Source: Actinokineospora auranticolor (lineage in GTDB: Bacteria; Actinomycetota; Actinomycetes; Mycobacteriales; Pseudonocardiaceae). Taken from it: a stretch of DNA of 64,000 nt. This document shows positions 53,626 through 64,000 of the stretch, in pieces. Every line of letters starts with the position of its first letter. Positions within the stretch are counted from its first letter, which is position 1. The notes under the pieces were generated by a model. That model searched no databases. It had not been told where the DNA came from and saw only the letters and a list, made by a program, of their open reading frames with translations. The stretch lies in contig NZ_PTIX01000007.1 in the NCBI RefSeq assembly GCF_002934265.1, positions 62,001-126,000 of the forward strand, written 5' to 3'. Made by a program: the position numbers and the translations under genes.

Positions 53626-53644
53626 CCCTAAGGGTGGCTGTGCT
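53626..53644. promoter_or_regulatory. Palindromic candidate operator upstream of the MFS gene
   Basis: AGCCACCCTAAGGGTGGCT is a perfect palindrome (8-bp arms around TAA), 32 nt before the MFS start codon and 54 nt before ribF. It could be an operator or a small hairpin. The position in a divergent promoter region favours a regulatory site. Confidence 0.6.
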
Positions 53645-53697
53645 CACAGGCCGGTGCCTCGGCGCGCGGCCCGCGCCGTCCCACTAGGCTCGGTGGC

Positions 53698-54633
53698 GTG
53701 CGGCGTTTGCGCGGTCTATCCGACCTTCCGAGTGGCTGGGGTCGCTGTGTGGCGACGATCGGCGTGTTCGACGGGGTCCATCGCGGACACCAGGAGCTGA
53801 TCGCGCGGGCGGTCGACCTGGCCGCCGACCGGTCGTTGCCCAGTGTCGTGGTGACCTTCGACCCTCACCCGTCCGAGGTCGTCCGACCGGGGAGCCATCC
53901 GGCCCAGCTGACCACGCTGCGCCGCAAGGCGGAGCTGGTCGAGGAACTCGGCGTCGACGTGTTCTGCGTCCTGCCGTTCACCCCCGAACTGTCGAAGGTG
54001 CCGCCGGACGAGTTCGTGCACGAGATCCTGGTGGAGCGCCTGCACGCGGCGGCGGTCGTCGTGGGGGAGAACTTCACCTTCGGCAACAAGGCCGCGGGCA
54101 CCGTGGAGCTGCTGTCCGCCCTCGGCAAGCGCTTCGGGTTCACCACCGAGGGCGCCAAGCTGGTGTCGGCCGGGGAGCTGACGTTCTCGTCGACCTACAT
54201 CCGCGCCTGCATCGACGCCGGTGACGTCCGCGCCGCCGCGACCGCGCTGGGCCGCGACCACCGCCTTGAGGGCATCGTCGTGCGCGGCGACGGCCGGGGG
54301 CACGAGCTGGGCTTCCCCACCGCGAACCTGTCGACCCCGCGCTTCGCCGCCGTCCCCGCCGACGGGGTGTACGCGTGCCGCTTCACGCTGCTCAACGGCC
54401 AGAACCGGCCGCCGCTGACGGCCGCGGTCTCGGTCGGCACCAACCCGACCTTCTCGGGCCGGGAACGCCGGGTCGAGGCGTTCGTGCTCGACGTCAGCGA
54501 GGACTTCTACGGCCAGCGCGTCGCGGTCGACTTCGTCGAACGGCTCCGCGCGATGGAGAAGTTCGACTCCAGCGCCGCCCTGGTCGACCAAATGCACCTC
54601 GACGTCGCCCGCACCCGGGAACTGCTGTCCTGA
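53698..54633 (+). CDS. ribF: Bifunctional riboflavin kinase / FAD synthetase
   Basis: 311 aa from GTG 53698. The N-terminal FMN adenylyltransferase domain has ATIGVFDGVHRGHQELI, VVTFDPHP, VGENFTFGNKAAGTVELL and SSTYIRACIDAGDV. The C-terminal riboflavin kinase domain has GRGHELGFPTANLS, AAVSVGTNPTF, EAFVLD and VDFVERLRAMEKF. It makes FMN and FAD. It sits before rpsO/pnp as in other actinobacteria, here separated by three inserted genes. Confidence 0.95.
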   Translation: MRRLRGLSDLPSGWGRCVATIGVFDGVHRGHQELIARAVDLAADRSLPSVVVTFDPHPSEVVRPGSHPAQLTTLRRKAELVEELGVDVFCVLPFTPELSKVPPDEFVHEILVERLHAAAVVVGENFTFGNKAAGTVELLSALGKRFGFTTEGAKLVSAGELTFSSTYIRACIDAGDVRAAATALGRDHRLEGIVVRGDGRGHELGFPTANLSTPRFAAVPADGVYACRFTLLNGQNRPPLTAAVSVGTNPTFSGRERRVEAFVLDVSEDFYGQRVAVDFVERLRAMEKFDSSAALVDQMHLDVARTRELLS

Positions 54634-54684
54634 CCAGGCTTGTCGTTCACCAGGCCAAGCCTGATGTGACCAGGCTTGTGGTTC
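54631..54684 (+). repeat. 18-bp direct repeat with an inverted copy between, after ribF
   Basis: TGACCAGGCTTGTCGTTC (54631-54648) recurs with one change at 54667-54684, a 36-nt period. Between them CAAGCCTG (54656-54663) is complementary to CAGGCTTG in both copies, so two alternative hairpins are possible in the transcript between the ribF stop and the HTH gene. Confidence 0.7.
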
Positions 54685-54756
54685 CTCCACGAAACGAAAC
54701 ACCCAGCCGGCAAGATACTCCCGGGGTCAGGGGAATGCGCAGGGGAGAGGCACCGG

Positions 54757-55227
54757 GTGGAGGACCACAAGATCGTCCAACGCAATATCGCGCTGCAGCG
54801 CGAGTGGTACGGCGAGCCGCTCGGTGACCGGGTCCGCAGGTTAGTCGTGGCGTTCGACGTTTCCCAGGCCAACCTGGCGGATGTGCTGGGGATCAGCGCG
54901 CCGATGCTGAGCCAGGTGATGAGCGGCAGGCGCGCCAAGATCGGCAACCCGGCCGTCCTGGCCCGGTTGATCATGCTGGAACGCAAGATCCTCACCCCCG
55001 AAGTGGCCTCGGGCAGGCGCGAGGCCCTGCAAAAGGCCCTAGACGACGTGCGCGCGTCGAAACCCGCCGTGACCAGGGACAACCTCCCCGTCGACGTCGG
55101 CCGCAGCGCGATCCTGGCGCTGCGCAGGCTGGCCCGCCCGGAAGACCTCACCGAGGCCGCGGGCCTACTCGACGACCGCTTCCCCGACCTGGCCGACCTG
55201 CTCCGCCGCGCGGGCAAACGCGCCTGA
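54757..55227 (+). CDS. Small HTH DNA-binding protein
   Basis: 156 aa from GTG 54757, preceded by AGGGGAGAGG. LGDRVRRLVVAFDVSQANLADVLGISAPMLSQVMSGRRAKIGNPAVLARL is a lambda-repressor-like helix-turn-helix at ~residues 22-70. The C-terminal half (SAILALRRLARPEDLTEAAGLLDDRFPDLADLLRRAG) is helical and may dimerise. It is probably co-transcribed with ribF. Target unknown. Confidence 0.85.
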   Translation: MEDHKIVQRNIALQREWYGEPLGDRVRRLVVAFDVSQANLADVLGISAPMLSQVMSGRRAKIGNPAVLARLIMLERKILTPEVASGRREALQKALDDVRASKPAVTRDNLPVDVGRSAILALRRLARPEDLTEAAGLLDDRFPDLADLLRRAGKRA

Positions 55228-55235
55228 CGACCCGC

Positions 55236-55262
55236 GGGCCGCCCTCCGGGTGAGGGCGGCCC
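55236..55262. terminator. Hairpin after the HTH gene
   Basis: A perfect 11-bp stem GGGCCGCCCTC / GAGGGCGGCCC with a 5-nt loop, 8 nt past the stop. Confidence 0.8.
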
Positions 55263-55264
55263 AC

Positions 55265-56119
55265 GGCATCGTCCGTCCCAACCGCACCTGAGCCACCGCG
55301 CCGATCTGTGGACAAGTCCACGACCACGCGCCGACCGGGTGGACTCGGTGGAACGCGACGCCATCTTGGTTCGGCGTCCCGGTCCGTGCCCACGCCTACT
55401 GCGACGGATCGCCCAGGAAACCGCGGCATCGGCCCGCGGCACCCAGGCGGGTCAGGGCAAGCGCGCCGGCTCGGCGGCAGCCCAACGGCATCGGCGAGAT
55501 CGGTCGGCACCATGTCTCGGGTGACGCCCCGGCTTGTCAGTACTTCCCTGACCTGGCCGGGTGCCGTTCGCGGTAGCAGGTCCAGAACGCCCCCGCGCAG
55601 TCGCAGTGACCTGCGGATGAACCGGGCGGGGTCGGCAGGGCCGCCTTGGGTGAGCGCCGCCTTCCAGGAGTGGCTGACCTTCCCGGCCCAGTCGGAGAGG
55701 TGTTCGAGTTCCCACGACTCGGCTCGTGGAGGAGCGGGCTCGCCTCCGCGGGACTGGACGTCGAGGGTGCTCATCGGGACGTGCCGGTGGTAGTCGGCCG
55801 CTGAGCTCGTGTGGAAGGCCCAGATGAACGCAGTGTCCGCCGAGCCGGACCGGCTCTCCTCGACCACGACCGCGTCCGACGGCAATCCGTAGATCTCGGC
55901 GATCAGACCGGCCGCTTACTCCACGTCGCCGTTGTGGTGTCCTCCCGGGACCAGTTGCACTTGACCGCACCAGCCCTTCGGCAGCGGCGCCGGATCGAGG
56001 ACCGCTCCTGCCAGCGGTCCCGAGGGGCCAGCCACGTGTCGAGCCCACAGACCCAGAAGGCGCTCGCGCTCGCGACGGTAGGTCTCGTGGCGGGTGTGCT
56101 CGTTGTCAACCATCGACAT
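55265..56119 (-). pseudogene. Unknown gene split by an in-frame stop codon
   Basis: From ATG 56119, with a strong AGGAGGAG site just upstream, the frame reads MSMVDNEHTRHETYRRERERLLG ... QLVPGGHHNGDVE, then TAA (55916-55918), then continues in the same frame AAGLIAEIYGLPSDAVVVEESRSGSADTAFIWAFHTSSAADYHRHVP for well over 100 residues. One base change (CAA or GAA to TAA) would join them. The 3' end is unclear: after ~residue 210 the frame becomes Pro/Arg-rich and runs into the HTH gene, so a second lesion is likely. I do not recognise the family. A 67-residue product could still be made. Confidence 0.55.
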
Positions 56120-56375
56120 CGCTCTCCTCCTGGAGAATGCGTCGGCTGTGGCAACCCTTCGCAGCCATGTTCACACCATCGGCGATGTCGTTGCAGGCCC
56201 GATCGAGGGAGAGTGCAGGTTCCGTCGCGGAGTCGCGCCGCGGCCACTGCTCCGACAGTGGGATCCGCCCGGTCGATCGTGGGTACTTTGGTGTCGGCTC
56301 GTCCGGGGGCGAGCGGCTGCCTCCCCAGCGCGGAAGCCGCCGGGCCGCCGACTCGTCCCGCGACCCAGGAGTCCC

Positions 56376-56900
56376 ATGTCGCCCCGCTTCTTCTCCGCCT
56401 TCACCCTGCCCGACCGCGTCGCCGACCACCTGGCCGCGCACCTCCCCGTGCCCCCACCCCACGTCCGCCCCACCCCGCGCCACCAGTGGCACGTCACCGT
56501 CGGCTACTACGGCCAGACCGACCCCGCCCGCAAACTCACCAGACTCCACACCAAGGTTTCCGGCCTTCAGGCCCCCCGCCTGCGCATACAGGGCTCCGGC
56601 ACCTTCGCCAACGTCGTGCTCGCGAAAATCGCTACCCCCGACCCCCACCTCTTGCGCATACTTGCCGAGGCGGCCGACCACCACGAGGGCGGCTACCCCG
56701 AGTACATCCCCCACGTCACCGTCGGGCGCTGGTCGAGGGACCACGAACCCGACACGACCGTGGCGGCTGGGCTGAGCGGCTACCGCGGCCCCGAGTGGGT
56801 CCCCGCCGACCTGGTGCTCTTCGCCAGCGAGGACGGGGAATACACCCCCGTCGGCCGCGTGCCCCTGCTCGCCGCGAGCGGCTCCCGGGCAGGGTGCTAG
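56376..56900 (+). CDS. 2H phosphoesterase / 2'-5' RNA ligase family protein
   Basis: 174 aa from ATG 56376, preceded by CCAGGAG. FFSAFTLPDRVADHLAAHL and two HxTx motifs, WHVTVGYYG near residue 39 and PHVTVGRW near 113, define the 2H phosphoesterase fold (ThpR type). It likely hydrolyses 2',3'-cyclic phosphates of RNA ends. It ends 83 nt before rpsO, a sensible RNA-related context, though this placement may be chance. Confidence 0.85.
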   Translation: MSPRFFSAFTLPDRVADHLAAHLPVPPPHVRPTPRHQWHVTVGYYGQTDPARKLTRLHTKVSGLQAPRLRIQGSGTFANVVLAKIATPDPHLLRILAEAADHHEGGYPEYIPHVTVGRWSRDHEPDTTVAAGLSGYRGPEWVPADLVLFASEDGEYTPVGRVPLLAASGSRAGC

Positions 56901-56983
56901 CCTTGGTGATTGGGTACGGCTGCGGTCCGTGGCGGCCGGTACCGACTTCCCAACACGGCACGGCACCACCTAGGAGTTGACGC

Positions 56984-57253
56984 GTGGCTCTGTCCACCGA
57001 GCAGAAGAAGTCGATCCTCACCGAGTACGGCGTGCACGACTCGGACACCGGATCCCCCGAGGCTCAGATCGCGCTGCTGACCAAGCGCATCAAGGACCTC
57101 ACCGAGCACCTCAAGCAGCACAAGCACGACCACCACTCGCGTCGTGGTCTGCTGCTGCTGGTCGGTCGCCGCAGGCGGCTGCTGAACTACCTGACCAAGG
57201 TGGACATCGAGCGCTACCGGTCGCTGATCCAGCGCCTCGGCCTGCGCCGATAG
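56984..57253 (+). CDS. rpsO: 30S ribosomal protein S15
   Basis: 89 aa from GTG 56984. [69 protein letters not shown] is unmistakable S15. It binds 16S rRNA helices 20-22 in the 30S platform. A hairpin lies between rpsO and pnp, as in many bacteria. Confidence 0.97.
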   Translation: MALSTEQKKSILTEYGVHDSDTGSPEAQIALLTKRIKDLTEHLKQHKHDHHSRRGLLLLVGRRRRLLNYLTKVDIERYRSLIQRLGLRR

Positions 57254-57259
57254 CTCGAA

Positions 57260-57293
57260 CCCGGGGGGAGTGGCCGACGCCGCTCCCCCCGGG
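57260..57293 (+). terminator. Hairpin between rpsO and pnp
   Basis: An 11-bp stem CCCGGGGGGAG / CTCCCCCCGGG with a 12-nt loop. In other bacteria the rpsO-pnp intergenic hairpin is an attenuator and RNase III processing site; here only the structure is seen. Confidence 0.75.
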
Positions 57294-57473
57294 CGCTTGA
57301 CCGAACCAAAGACGGAATCACTAGAACGGGCGGCACAGCCGCGCACACGGGACCAGTTCGCCGGTCCTCGGTAGTGGTCTCCGGGAGCCAGGAGGGCTCC
57401 GGGGGCTTCGATCGAAGACCGGCCTCGTCTCCGCCGGGGGTTGCCCGCCCGACGACGAGGAGTACTTGACTTC

Positions 57474-59713
57474 ATGACAGACATCACCGTGCACGAGACC
57501 ACGGCCGTGATCGACAACGGCTCGTACGGCACGCGCACCGTCCGCTTCGAAACCGGGCGCCTCGCCCGCCAGGCCGCCGGCTCCGTCGTGGCCTACCTGG
57601 ACGAGGACACCATGCTGCTGTCCGCCACCACGGCGTCCAAGCAGCCCAAGGAGCACTTCGACTTCTTCCCCCTGACGGTGGACGTCGAGGAGCGCATGTA
57701 CGCCGTCGGCCGCATCCCCGGCGCGTTCTTCCGCCGCGAGGGCCGCCCGTCCACCGACGCGATCCTCACCTGCCGGCTCATCGACCGCCCGCTGCGCCCG
57801 TCCTTCGTGGACGGTCTGCGCAACGAGATCCAGGTCGTGATCACCGTGCAGAGCCTGAACCCGCAGGACCTCTACGACGTGGTCGCGATCAACGCCGCGT
57901 CCGCCTCCACCCAGCTCGCGGGCCTGCCGTTCTCCGGCCCGATCGGCGGCGTCCGCGTCGCCCTCATCGGTGAGCAGTGGGTCGCCTTCCCGACCCACGA
58001 GCAGCTCGGCAAGGCCGTGTTCGACATGGTCGTCGCGGGCCGCGTGGTCGGCGACGACGTCGCGATCATGATGGTCGAGGCCGAAGCCACCGAGAACGTC
58101 ACCGACCTCATCGCCGACGGCGCCCAGGCGCCGACGGAGGAGGTCGTGGCCGCTGGCCTCGAGGCCGCCAAGCCGTTCATCAAGGTGCTGGTCGAGGCGC
58201 AGGCGCAGCTCGCTGCCGCCGCCGCCAAGGAGACCCGCGAGTTCCCCACCTACCCGGCCTACCAGGACGACGCGTTCGCCGCCGTCGAGCAGGCCGTGTC
58301 GGGTGAGCTGGCCGAGGCGCTGACCATCGGCGACAAGCAGGCCCGCGAGTCCCGCCTCGACGAGGTCAAGGCGCTGTGCCTGGAGAAGGTCGGCGCGGTC
58401 GAGGGCGGCGCCTTCGACGGCCGCGAGAAGGAGATCGGCGCGGCGTTCCGCTCGCTGAACAAGAAGCTCGTGCGCCAGCGCATCCTGCGCGACAAGGTGC
58501 GCATCGACGGCCGCGGCCTCACCGACATCCGCGGCCTGTCCGCCGAGGTCGCGCTGATCCCGCGGGCGCACGGCTCGGCGCTGTTCGAGCGCGGCGAGAC
58601 CCAGATCCTGGGTGTCACCACGCTGAACATGCTGCGCCTGGAGCAGCAGATCGACTCGCTGTCCCCCGAGACGCACAAGCGCTACATGCACCACTACAAC
58701 TTCCCGCCGTTCTCCACCGGCGAGACCGGCCGCGTCGGTTCGCCGAAGCGGCGCGAGATCGGCCACGGCGCGCTCGCCGAGCGGGCGCTCGCGCCCGTGC
58801 TGCCCAAGCGCGACGAGTTCCCCTACGCGATCCGCCAGGTGTCGGAGGCGTTGAGCTCCAACGGTTCCACCTCGATGGGCTCGGTCTGCGCGTCCACCAT
58901 GTCGCTGCTCAACGCCGGTGTGCCGCTCAAGGCGCCGGTCTCCGGCATCGCCATGGGCCTGGTGTCCGACGACGTCGACGGCGAGACCCGCTACGTCGCG
59001 CTGACCGACATCCTCGGCGCCGAGGACGCGTTCGGCGACATGGACTTCAAGGTCGCGGGCACCAAGGACTTCGTGACCGCGCTCCAGCTGGACACCAAGC
59101 TCGACGGTATCCCCTCCGAGGTGCTGGCCCAGGCGCTGAGCCAGGCCCGCGACGCGCGCTACACCATCCTGGAGGTCATGGCCGAGGCCATCGACGGCCC
59201 GGACGAGATGAGCCCGTACTCGCCGCGCGTGACCAGCGTGAAGATCCCGGTCGACAAGATCGGCGAGGTCATCGGCCCGAAGGGCAAGATGATCAACTCG
59301 ATCACCGAGCAGACCGGCGCCGACATCTCCATCGAGGATGACGGCACGATCTACGTCGGTGCCGCGGACGGCCCGTCCGCCGAGGCCGCCATCGGCCTCA
59401 TCAACGCCATCGCGAACCCGCAGCTGCCGAAGGTCGGCGAGCGCTTCCTGGGCACGGTCGTCAAGACCGCCGCCTTCGGTGCCTTCGTCTCGCTGCTGCC
59501 GGGCAAGGACGGCCTGGTGCACATCTCCAAGCTGGGCAACGGCAAGCGGATCAACAAGGTGGAGGACGTCGTCAAGGTCGGCGACAAGCTCCGCGTCGAG
59601 ATCGCCGACATCGACCAGCGCGGCAAGATCAGCCTGGTGCTCGTCGGCGAGGACGAGAACGCCGACACCACCGCCGCCGCCCCGGCCGCCGAGGTCGAGG
59701 CGGCTCCCGCCCA

Positions 59714-59717
<4 letters not shown>
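57474..59717 (+). CDS. pnp: Polyribonucleotide nucleotidyltransferase (PNPase)
   Basis: 747 aa from ATG 57474. Two RNase PH domains ([47 protein letters not shown]; then [57 protein letters not shown]), a KH domain ([39 protein letters not shown]) and an S1 domain ([28 protein letters not shown]). It degrades RNA 3' to 5' with phosphate. It overlaps the peptidase gene by 4 nt; the long 5' leader suits autoregulation. Confidence 0.96.
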
Positions 59718-61854
<2,137 letters not shown>

Positions 61855-61866
61855 GCCGGTGACCCT

Positions 61867-62313
61867 GTGAGGATGTCCGCCCGCGCCGTCTCGCTGCTGC
61901 TGACCGCCGTCCTGGCGGTCTACTTCGTGCTACTCGGCGGCCGGGCCGTCGCGCTGTTCCGCGACGGCGCCCCGGTCGCCGTGGCGCTCGGCGTGGGCGT
62001 CATCCTGCTGCCGCTCGTCGGGGCCTGGGTCGCGTGGTCCACCTTGCGCTTCGGCCTCCGCACCCAGGTCCTGGGCAGGCAGTTGCAGGAGGAGGGCGGG
62101 CTCCCCGACACCTCCGACCTGCCCCGCCTGCCCTCGGGCCGCGTCGACCGGACGGCCGCCGACGCGTTCTTCGAGGAGATCCAGGCCGAGGCGGAAGCGG
62201 CCCCGGACGACTGGCGTTCCTGGTACCGCCTGGCCGTCGCCTACGACACCGCGGGCGACCGCACCCGCGCGCGGCAGTCCATGCGCAAAGCGCTGGAGTT
62301 GGCCGAGAGTTAG
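61867..62313 (+). CDS. Small membrane protein with C-terminal TPR-like helices
   Basis: 148 aa from GTG 61867, 12 nt after dapB. Two membrane segments (AVSLLLTAVLAVYFVLLGGRAVALF, VAVALGVGVILLPLVGAWVAWSTL) are followed by a cytoplasmic part ending in APDDWRSWYRLAVAYDTAGDRTRARQSMRKALELAES, one clear TPR-like unit. It is the counterpart of the small membrane gene after dapB in mycobacteria. Function unknown. Confidence 0.8.
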   Translation: MRMSARAVSLLLTAVLAVYFVLLGGRAVALFRDGAPVAVALGVGVILLPLVGAWVAWSTLRFGLRTQVLGRQLQEEGGLPDTSDLPRLPSGRVDRTAADAFFEEIQAEAEAAPDDWRSWYRLAVAYDTAGDRTRARQSMRKALELAES

Positions 62314-62350
62314 CTGTCGGAGTGTCGGACCTCGCCGATAGTCTGCGGCC

Positions 62351-63034
62351 ATGGCCACCTTTGTGCTGCTCCACGGTGCGGGCGACGACTCCCGATCCTG
62401 GCGTGACGTGATCCCGCTGCTCGAAGCGGCGGGCCACGAGGTCGTGGCGCCGGACCTGCCGGTCGCCGACCCATCGGCCGGACTCGACGCCTACACGCAG
62501 GCCGCGGTCGACGCGATCGGCGCGCGCGAAGGCGTTGTCCTGGTCGCGCAGTCGTTGTCCGGCTTCGTCGCGCCACTGGTGGCCGCTCGGGTGCCGGTCG
62601 CGCGGATCGTGCTGGTCAACGCCATGGTCCCGAAGCCGGGCGAGACGGCGGGGGAGTGGTGGACCGCCACCGACCAGAACGCGGCCCGCCGCGCCTACGA
62701 CGTCGAGGAAGGCCGCGACCCGGACGCCCCCTTCGACGAGGTCCGCACCTTCCTGCACGACGTCCCCGCCGAGCGGTTGGCGGCCTTGGCAGGCGAACCC
62801 GAACCCCCGGGCCAGTCCGACGCCCCCTTCGCCGACACCTGGCCCCTCGACGCCTGGCCGGACGTCCCCACCACGGCCATCGTCGGCGCGAAAGACCGCT
62901 GCTTCCCCGCCGCCTTCCAACGCCGCGTCCTCCAGGAGCGGCTGGGGATCACCCCGGACGAGATCGACTCGGGTCACGTCCCGTCGCTGTCCCGCCCCCG
63001 CGAACTCGCCGACCTGTTGCTGGGCTACCTGTGA
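62351..63034 (+). CDS. Alpha/beta hydrolase
   Basis: 227 aa from ATG 62351. FVLLHGAGDDSRSWRDVIPLLEAAGHEVVAPDLPVAD (oxyanion region), VLVAQSLSGFVAPLVA (nucleophile elbow QSLSG, Ser), TTAIVGAKDRCFP (acid) and DSGHVPSLSRPRELADLL (His). The salicylate/methylesterase-like subgroup is suggested by the overall pattern; the substrate is unknown. Its stop overlaps the start of a decayed gene as GTGA. Confidence 0.9.
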   Translation: MATFVLLHGAGDDSRSWRDVIPLLEAAGHEVVAPDLPVADPSAGLDAYTQAAVDAIGAREGVVLVAQSLSGFVAPLVAARVPVARIVLVNAMVPKPGETAGEWWTATDQNAARRAYDVEEGRDPDAPFDEVRTFLHDVPAERLAALAGEPEPPGQSDAPFADTWPLDAWPDVPTTAIVGAKDRCFPAAFQRRVLQERLGITPDEIDSGHVPSLSRPRELADLLLGYL

Positions 63035-63660
63035 CGCCCCGAATCGAGCGCCTGGTCGCGCACCCGGGCCTGCCGCTGGTGGCCGGGGTCGACGTCGACC
63101 GCCCGGCCGTCCACGTCTGGGATTCGACCGATCTCCGCCACCTCGACACCATCGGCGCCGACGCGGCCCGGACGGCGACGCGTGCGGCGAGCACCGCACC
63201 CGCCGCGTGCCGAAACCCGTCTGGCACCCCGAAAAACCCCTGCTCCTGGTGCTAGGCGAGAACGGCCCGCGGCGCCGGACCCCGGCCGGACCGTCCACAC
63301 CGGACGATCTGCCACCGCTCACCTGCCCCGACGCGGTGTTCAGCCCCGACGGTCGAACCCTGTGGGTCCCAGTCCCCTCCGTCGGCGGACGACGGCTTGA
63401 TGAGCGGTCGCGCCGTCGACCTCGAGTCCGGCGCGGTCGGACCCGTTCTCCGCTGGGACACCGCCATCGTGCCGCACCCGGCGGGCGGCCACGTCCACCG
63501 CGACGGCCGACCCCGCCCTGGTCACGGCCTTCCTCGACAGCACCACCGCAGCCACCGACAGCGTGACCACGTCGACCCCGGAAGACCTCGAGACGATCAC
63601 CGTCGTCAACGACCGGGCGCCGTCCTGGCTCCGGCTCCACGCCTTCATGAACGCCCGTAG
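63031..63660 (+). pseudogene. Decayed beta-propeller (WD40-like) gene
   Basis: GTG 63031 starts a frame reading RIERLVAHPGLPLVAGVDVDRPAVHVWDSTDLRHLDTIGADA and stopping at 63255. A second frame then carries VWHPEKPLLLVLGENG and FSPDGRTLWVPVPSVGG (~63210-63395). The coding then returns to the first frame with VDLESGAVGPVLRWDTAIVPHPAGG, and a third frame holds DPALVTAFLDSTTAATDS. These blade-like pieces in order but in different frames show at least two or three frameshifts or deletions, so no full-length protein can be made. Confidence 0.7.
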
Positions 63661-63692
63661 GCAGTCCATGCGACAAGGGAAGGGATTTCTCG

Positions 63693-64000
63693 GTGACCGA
63701 TCAGGAAAAGCTGAGCGCCACACTGACCATCGACGCGCCTGCCGCGAACATCTTCGCTGTGCTCGCGGATCCGACAACCCACTCCTCCATCGACGGCACC
63801 GGCTGGGTCCAGGAAGCCCTCGACCGCGCGCCGCTGACCGCGGCCGGGCAGGTCTTCCGCATGGCCATGCACCACGCCCGGCACCCGGACGGCGACTACC
63901 GGACCGTCAACCAGGTCCAGGTGTTCGACCCGCCGCGCGCCATCGCCTGGCTGCCGGGGCAGGAGAAGGGCGACGGCGACCTCGAACTCGGCGGCTGGAG
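63693..64000 (+). CDS. SRPBCC-family protein (5' part)
   Basis: At least 102 aa from GTG 63693, preceded by AAGGGAAGGGA. LSATLTIDAPAANIFAVLADPTTHSSIDGTGWVQEAL and QVFRMAMHHARHPDGDYRTVNQVQVFDPPRAIAWLPG match polyketide-cyclase/START-like SRPBCC proteins, which bind hydrophobic ligands. The gene continues past the right edge. The upstream pseudogene is in the same direction. Confidence 0.85.
   Translation, partial: MTDQEKLSATLTIDAPAANIFAVLADPTTHSSIDGTGWVQEALDRAPLTAAGQVFRMAMHHARHPDGDYRTVNQVQVFDPPRAIAWLPGQEKGDGDLELGGW

Noticed and set aside
55148..55264. 3' extension of the interrupted unknown gene into the HTH gene
   Set aside because: The frame is open but Pro/Arg/Gly-rich, crosses the HTH terminator and overlaps the HTH gene by 80 nt. 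It is more likely open by chance than real coding sequence.

Overview
The window is GC-rich actinobacterial DNA, most likely from the order Pseudonocardiales (an Actinokineospora, Saccharothrix or Lentzea type genome). The reasons are the very high GC, frequent GTG starts, many GTGA/ATGA 4-nt overlaps, an intein-bearing Rv2578c-family radical SAM gene, a mycobacterial-type LexA box, and the actinobacterial gene order proS ... rimP-nusA-ylxR-infB-rbfA-DHH ... dinF-truB ... ribF-rpsO-pnp-pepR-dapB. The genus is inferred, not proven.

Layout. 1-9 kb: an SOS-boxed, intein-interrupted radical SAM gene (partial), a YibE/F-like membrane protein with a repetitive N-terminus, an MBL hydrolase, two cyclophilin-type isomerases (one membrane-anchored, one lipoprotein), an AraC-type regulator, and an ECF42-type sigma factor coupled to its YCII/DGPF partner. 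9-18.3 kb: a sigma-factor remnant, a DEAD-box helicase with an RGG-like tail, a RIO kinase, YaaA, a double GNAT protein, a VOC protein, mtnA and proS. 18.3-28 kb is accessory: three tandem paralogous membrane-anchored proteins with a HAD hydrolase among them, an ABC-2-like membrane protein, YjbQ, a class-V aminotransferase fold protein, a WYL regulator divergent from a VOC gene with a clear palindromic operator between them, and a ferritin-like/lipoprotein pair.

28.1-37.5 kb is the conserved translation/ribosome-maturation cluster (rimP, nusA, ylxR, infB, DUF503, rbfA) followed by two esterase-like exported proteins, the second lacking its nucleophile serine, and the DHH phosphoesterase. Between the DHH gene and dinF, which are neighbours in related genomes, lies an accessory island (37.5-48.4 kb). 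It holds a solitary ABC-type sugar-binding lipoprotein, a 2140-residue secreted Rhs/YD-repeat protein with a C-terminal Stv-like toxin tip and an adjacent candidate immunity gene, and a coupled pair of tethered solute-binding protein and polytopic membrane protein. 48.6-64 kb: dinF-like MATE exporter, truB, a DUF3500 lipoprotein, an MFS transporter, ribF, an HTH protein, a gene broken by an in-frame stop, a 2H phosphoesterase, then rpsO, pnp, pepR, dapB, an alpha/beta hydrolase, a decayed beta-propeller gene and the start of an SRPBCC protein.

I saw no rRNA, tRNA, CRISPR array, insertion sequence or integrase. The most interesting parts are the Rhs toxin/immunity module, the LexA box over the intein-split radical SAM gene, the nucleophile-less esterase paralogue, the tethered solute-binding protein/membrane protein pair, and several palindromic candidate operators.
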